Source: Chloroflexota bacterium (GTDB taxonomy: Bacteria; Chloroflexota; Dehalococcoidia; Bin125). Taken from it: 7,097 nt of DNA. A model generated the notes under the pieces. It was not told the origin of the DNA and searched no databases. It saw only the letters and a program-made list of their open reading frames with translations. A program made the position numbers and the translations under genes. Positions 6,744-7,097 of this stretch are shown here, piece after piece; the stretch's first letter is position 1, and each line of letters starts with the position of its first letter. The stretch is taken from assembly GCA_027296805.1 (NCBI GenBank), contig JAPUIR010000139.1, positions 1-7,097 of the forward strand. The letters run 5' to 3'.

Positions 6744-6824
6744 CTAGCGCCCCGCAGCGAGGTGTTCCGCGAGCCTCAGGGCCAGGGCGGCCAGGTTGAG
6801 CGTCGGGTTCGCGCAGCCGCCGAA
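6744..6824 (-). pseudogene. C-terminal remnant of a GMC (FAD-dependent) oxidoreductase
   Basis: Read on the minus strand, 26 codons ending in TAG (6744-6746) give FGGCANPTLNLAALALRLAE followed by HLAAGR. This closely fits the C-terminal signature of GMC oxidoreductases, where the 'GG/AxNPTLT..ALALR.A.hl' stretch carries the conserved Asn-Pro near the flavin site and ends the protein. A TGA stop (6825-6827) stands directly upstream in the same frame, and no upstream frame contains the expected 'DxSVFPT' lead-in, so only the last segment survives. It looks like the residue of a deleted gene or the edge of a rearrangement. Recognition is from a short motif, so moderate confidence. Confidence 0.55.
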
Positions 6825-6932
6825 TCAGCCGAAAGCAGGCCCAGGTTCACATATCCCCGATATCGGACGCAACCAATACTCGGCGGGCATGCCAGAACGC
6901 ACTTTGAAACGCGTATCCGCCCGGCGCGCCTG

Positions 6933-6961
6933 TTGAATCGCTGCCGGGATTCGACTATCTT
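6933..6961 (+). promoter_or_regulatory. Sigma-70-type promoter for the radical SAM-like gene
   Basis: TTGAAT (6933-6938) and TATCTT (6956-6961) each match the consensus boxes at 4 of 6 positions and are separated by the optimal 17 bp. Transcription would begin near 6968, giving a leader of about 20 nt that contains GAGGAG just before the ATG at 6988. The good fit to a short leader supports the call and indicates the gene is transcribed separately from the CHAT operon. Confidence 0.6.
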
Positions 6962-6987
6962 GGGAGCGCCCAGACCGAGGAGCCACC

Positions 6988-7097
6988 ATGTCTCGAGCCC
7001 GCATTGTCCTGGTCACGCCACCCTACGACCGCATCGCTCCCGGCTACGAGTTCGTCAAGCACGTCACCAACCAGTCGCCGTCCCTGGGTCTTCTCCA
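6988..7097 (+). CDS. N-terminus of probable B12-binding radical SAM protein (3' end outside window)
   Basis: Only the first 36 residues are present. 'RIVLVTPPYDRI' followed by 'NQSPSLGLL' is the usual opening of cobalamin-binding domains in radical SAM methyltransferase-like proteins: a first beta strand ending in PPY/PPD, then a PPLGLLYLAA-type helix start. The CxxxCxxC iron-sulfur motif that would prove the family would lie several hundred bases beyond the window. ATG 6988 is preceded by GAGGAG (6977-6982) with a 5-nt gap. The specific substrate cannot be guessed from this fragment. Other Rossmann-type proteins with a PPY strand are possible but fit less well. Confidence 0.65.
   Translation, partial: MSRARIVLVTPPYDRIAPGYEFVKHVTNQSPSLGLL

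Larger units (their letters stand above)
6724..6987. other. Intergenic region after the operon
   Basis: No intact gene is seen. The 5' part holds a GMC oxidoreductase remnant on the minus strand (6744-6824). A 10-bp perfect palindrome CCGATATCGG occurs at 6857-6866, with ATATC-CCC-GATAT (6851-6863) overlapping it. The 3' part carries a promoter for the next gene. No stem followed by a T-run is found after the CHAT stop, so the operon's terminator is not identified and may be rho-dependent or weak. Confidence 0.6.

Noticed and set aside
6724..6780. Terminator after the CHAT gene
   Set aside because: Short complementary stretches exist (GACC-T-GGTC) but the loop is too small and no T-run follows.
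6825..7016. 63-codon minus-strand frame overlapping the radical SAM start
   Set aside because: It is antisense to a gene with good promoter and ribosome site, and its sequence has no recognisable motif before the GMC remnant.

Overview
The window is GC-rich bacterial DNA carrying the end of one transcription unit on the minus strand, a complete three-gene operon on the plus strand, and the first codons of a further plus-strand gene. The combination of a secreted protein with thrombospondin type 3 and choice-of-anchor D domains, an ECF sigma / zinc-binding anti-sigma / TPR-CHAT operon, and a B12-binding radical SAM-like protein resembles environmental Gram-negative lineages such as Acidobacteriota, Candidatus Eisenbacteria, Gemmatimonadota or Myxococcota. 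This assignment is by gene style only and is not secure. No rRNA, tRNA, CRISPR array, insertion sequence or origin is visible.

Layout. Positions 1-2293 (minus) hold a large secreted multidomain protein whose C-terminus lies beyond position 1. It reads through 764 codons with no stop in the same frame as four perfect 23-residue TSP3-type repeats. Positions 2294-2688 are a 395-bp divergent intergenic region with several inverted repeats and a perfect TATAAT box. Positions 2689-6723 (plus) are three overlapping genes: an ECF-like sigma factor, a one-pass zf-HC2 anti-sigma factor with an FN3-like outer domain, and a 951-residue protein with a signal peptide, eight TPRs, a CHAT caspase-like protease domain and a C-terminal membrane anchor. 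Positions 6724-6987 are non-coding but contain a 26-codon remnant of the C-terminus of a GMC oxidoreductase on the minus strand. At 6988 a gene starts whose first 36 residues look like a cobalamin-binding radical SAM protein.

How the genes may work together. The three operon genes overlap by 8 and 4 nt and are probably translated in a coupled way. The predicted topology puts the CHAT protease and the outer domain of the anti-sigma factor in the same extracytoplasmic compartment. This suggests, by inference, that the CHAT protein could cleave or sense for the anti-sigma factor and so release the sigma factor. The logic recalls the type III-E CRISPR Craspase circuit, where a TPR-CHAT protease cleaves an inhibitor of an ECF-type sigma factor, but no CRISPR component is present here. 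The divergent secreted protein could be a target of the sigma factor; a 15-bp motif is repeated in opposite orientation, each copy reading toward one of the two divergent units.
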